Shown here piece after piece: positions 6,241 to 6,357 of a stretch of DNA of 6,357 bases. The translations under genes and the position numbers were made by a program. The notes below the pieces were generated by a model that had not been told where the DNA came from, ran no database searches, and saw only the letters and a list, made by a program, of their open reading frames with translations. The stretch is from contig JALWDV010000823.1 of assembly GCA_027036755.1 (NCBI GenBank), forward strand, positions 1-6,357. Direction: 5' to 3'. This DNA is from Anaerolineae bacterium. GTDB taxonomy: Bacteria; Chloroflexota; Anaerolineae; J102. Positions within the stretch are counted from its first letter, which is position 1. Each line of letters starts with the position of its first letter.

Positions 6241-6357
6241 TAGGCCCGGGGCGCTTCGCGCCCGCCGCCAACGCCGGGGGATGAAGTCCCCCGGCTAGAA
6301 ACAGCGCCCCTGCGGGGCTTAGCCGGATTTATCCGGCGCTGTTTTGTAGCCCGGCGA
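6241..6357 (+). repeat. Hairpin-rich intergenic repeat cluster (REP/MITE-like), cut by the window edge
   Basis: Several palindromes lie in tandem. They are GGGCGC/GCGCCC (6249-6263, loop TTC), a perfect 9-bp stem GCCGGGGGA/TCCCCCGGC (6273-6295, loop TGAAG), and the composite palindrome at 6299-6344. TAG occurs at or beside the palindrome boundaries (6241, 6296, 6320, 6347). The last, TAGCCCGGCGA, looks like the start of another unit beyond the window. No coding sequence is convincing here. The form resembles the dispersed non-coding hairpin repeats seen between genes in environmental, GC-rich genomes. Copy number cannot be judged from one window. Confidence 0.65.
6299..6344. repeat. Composite palindrome able to form a three-way junction
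   Basis: The outer arms AAACAGC (6299-6305) and GCTGTTT (6338-6344) are perfect complements. They enclose hairpin GCCCC/GGGGC (6306-6318, loop TGC), a TTA linker (6319-6321) and hairpin GCCGGA/TCCGGC (6322-6337, loop TTTA). The inner hairpins abut the outer arms with no unpaired base. Alternatively the outer stem can extend to 10 bp (6299-6308 with 6335-6344) at the expense of the inner hairpins. The structure could form in either strand, as RNA or as extruded DNA. Confidence 0.6.

Noticed and set aside
6221..6244. Perfect TTGACA (6221-6226) as a -35 box
   Set aside because: The only -10-like partner (TATAGG, 6239-6244) is 12 bases away, too close. No gene start follows before the window ends.
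6273..6300. Rho-independent terminator for murJ at the 9-bp GC hairpin
   Set aside because: The stem is strong, but it is followed by TAGAA rather than a T-run. It fits the repeat cluster better, although incidental termination cannot be excluded.
6299..6344. tRNA-like cloverleaf
   Set aside because: It is only 46 bases long with two inner hairpins. It lacks a T-loop GTTCRA, an anticodon arm and a full acceptor stem.
6241..6357. CRISPR array
   Set aside because: The repeats are unequal palindromes without regular spacers or a constant direct repeat.

Overview
The window is a dense, GC-rich (by eye well over 60% G+C) bacterial chromosomal segment. It holds five complete protein genes, all on the + strand, followed by about 214 bases of repeat-rich intergenic DNA at the right edge. 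The G/C-ending codons, the TIGR03663/PMT-like membrane glycosyltransferase, the HpnA-like reductase, the stand-alone RfaE2-type nucleotidyltransferase and the hairpin-rich intergenic repeats together recall Chloroflexota (Anaerolineae-like). That assignment is an inference from pattern memory. No rRNA, tRNA or phylogenetic marker in the window proves it.

Layout: (1) 36-1757 encodes a polytopic GT-C type glycosyltransferase. It overlaps by ATGA at 1754-1757 with (2) an HpnA-like NAD(P)-dependent extended SDR (1754-2725), so these two form a translationally coupled pair. (3) A 55-base gap carries a good sigma70-like promoter (TTGGCG, 17 bases, GATAAT) placed so that transcription should begin at the ATG of queG, the epoxyqueuosine reductase (2781-3971). 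(4) A 79-base gap carries an imperfect GC hairpin and then an extended -10 (TGCTAAAAT), again 7 bases before an ATG. This drives an RfaE2/HldE-C type nucleotidyltransferase (4051-4560), which overlaps by GTGA with (5) a MurJ/MviN-family flippase (4557-6143) that has its own Shine-Dalgarno sequence. (6) 6144-6357 has no gene. It contains an imperfect 20-bp tandem duplication and then a cluster of hairpins, including a compact three-way-junction palindrome, which runs off the right edge.

Four of the five proteins fit a cell-envelope or glycan theme: an extracytoplasmic sugar transferase, a sugar-epimerase-like SDR, an activated-sugar nucleotidyltransferase and a lipid-linked glycan flippase. 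queG is a tRNA-modification gene that sits between them under its own promoter. The points most worth a second look are the MurJ homologue, which keeps only two of the charged residues known to be needed in E. coli MurJ, the pair of apparently leaderless promoters with identical geometry, the rfaE2-murJ coupling, and the structured repeat at the right end. No novel defence system, CRISPR array or intact mobile element was found.
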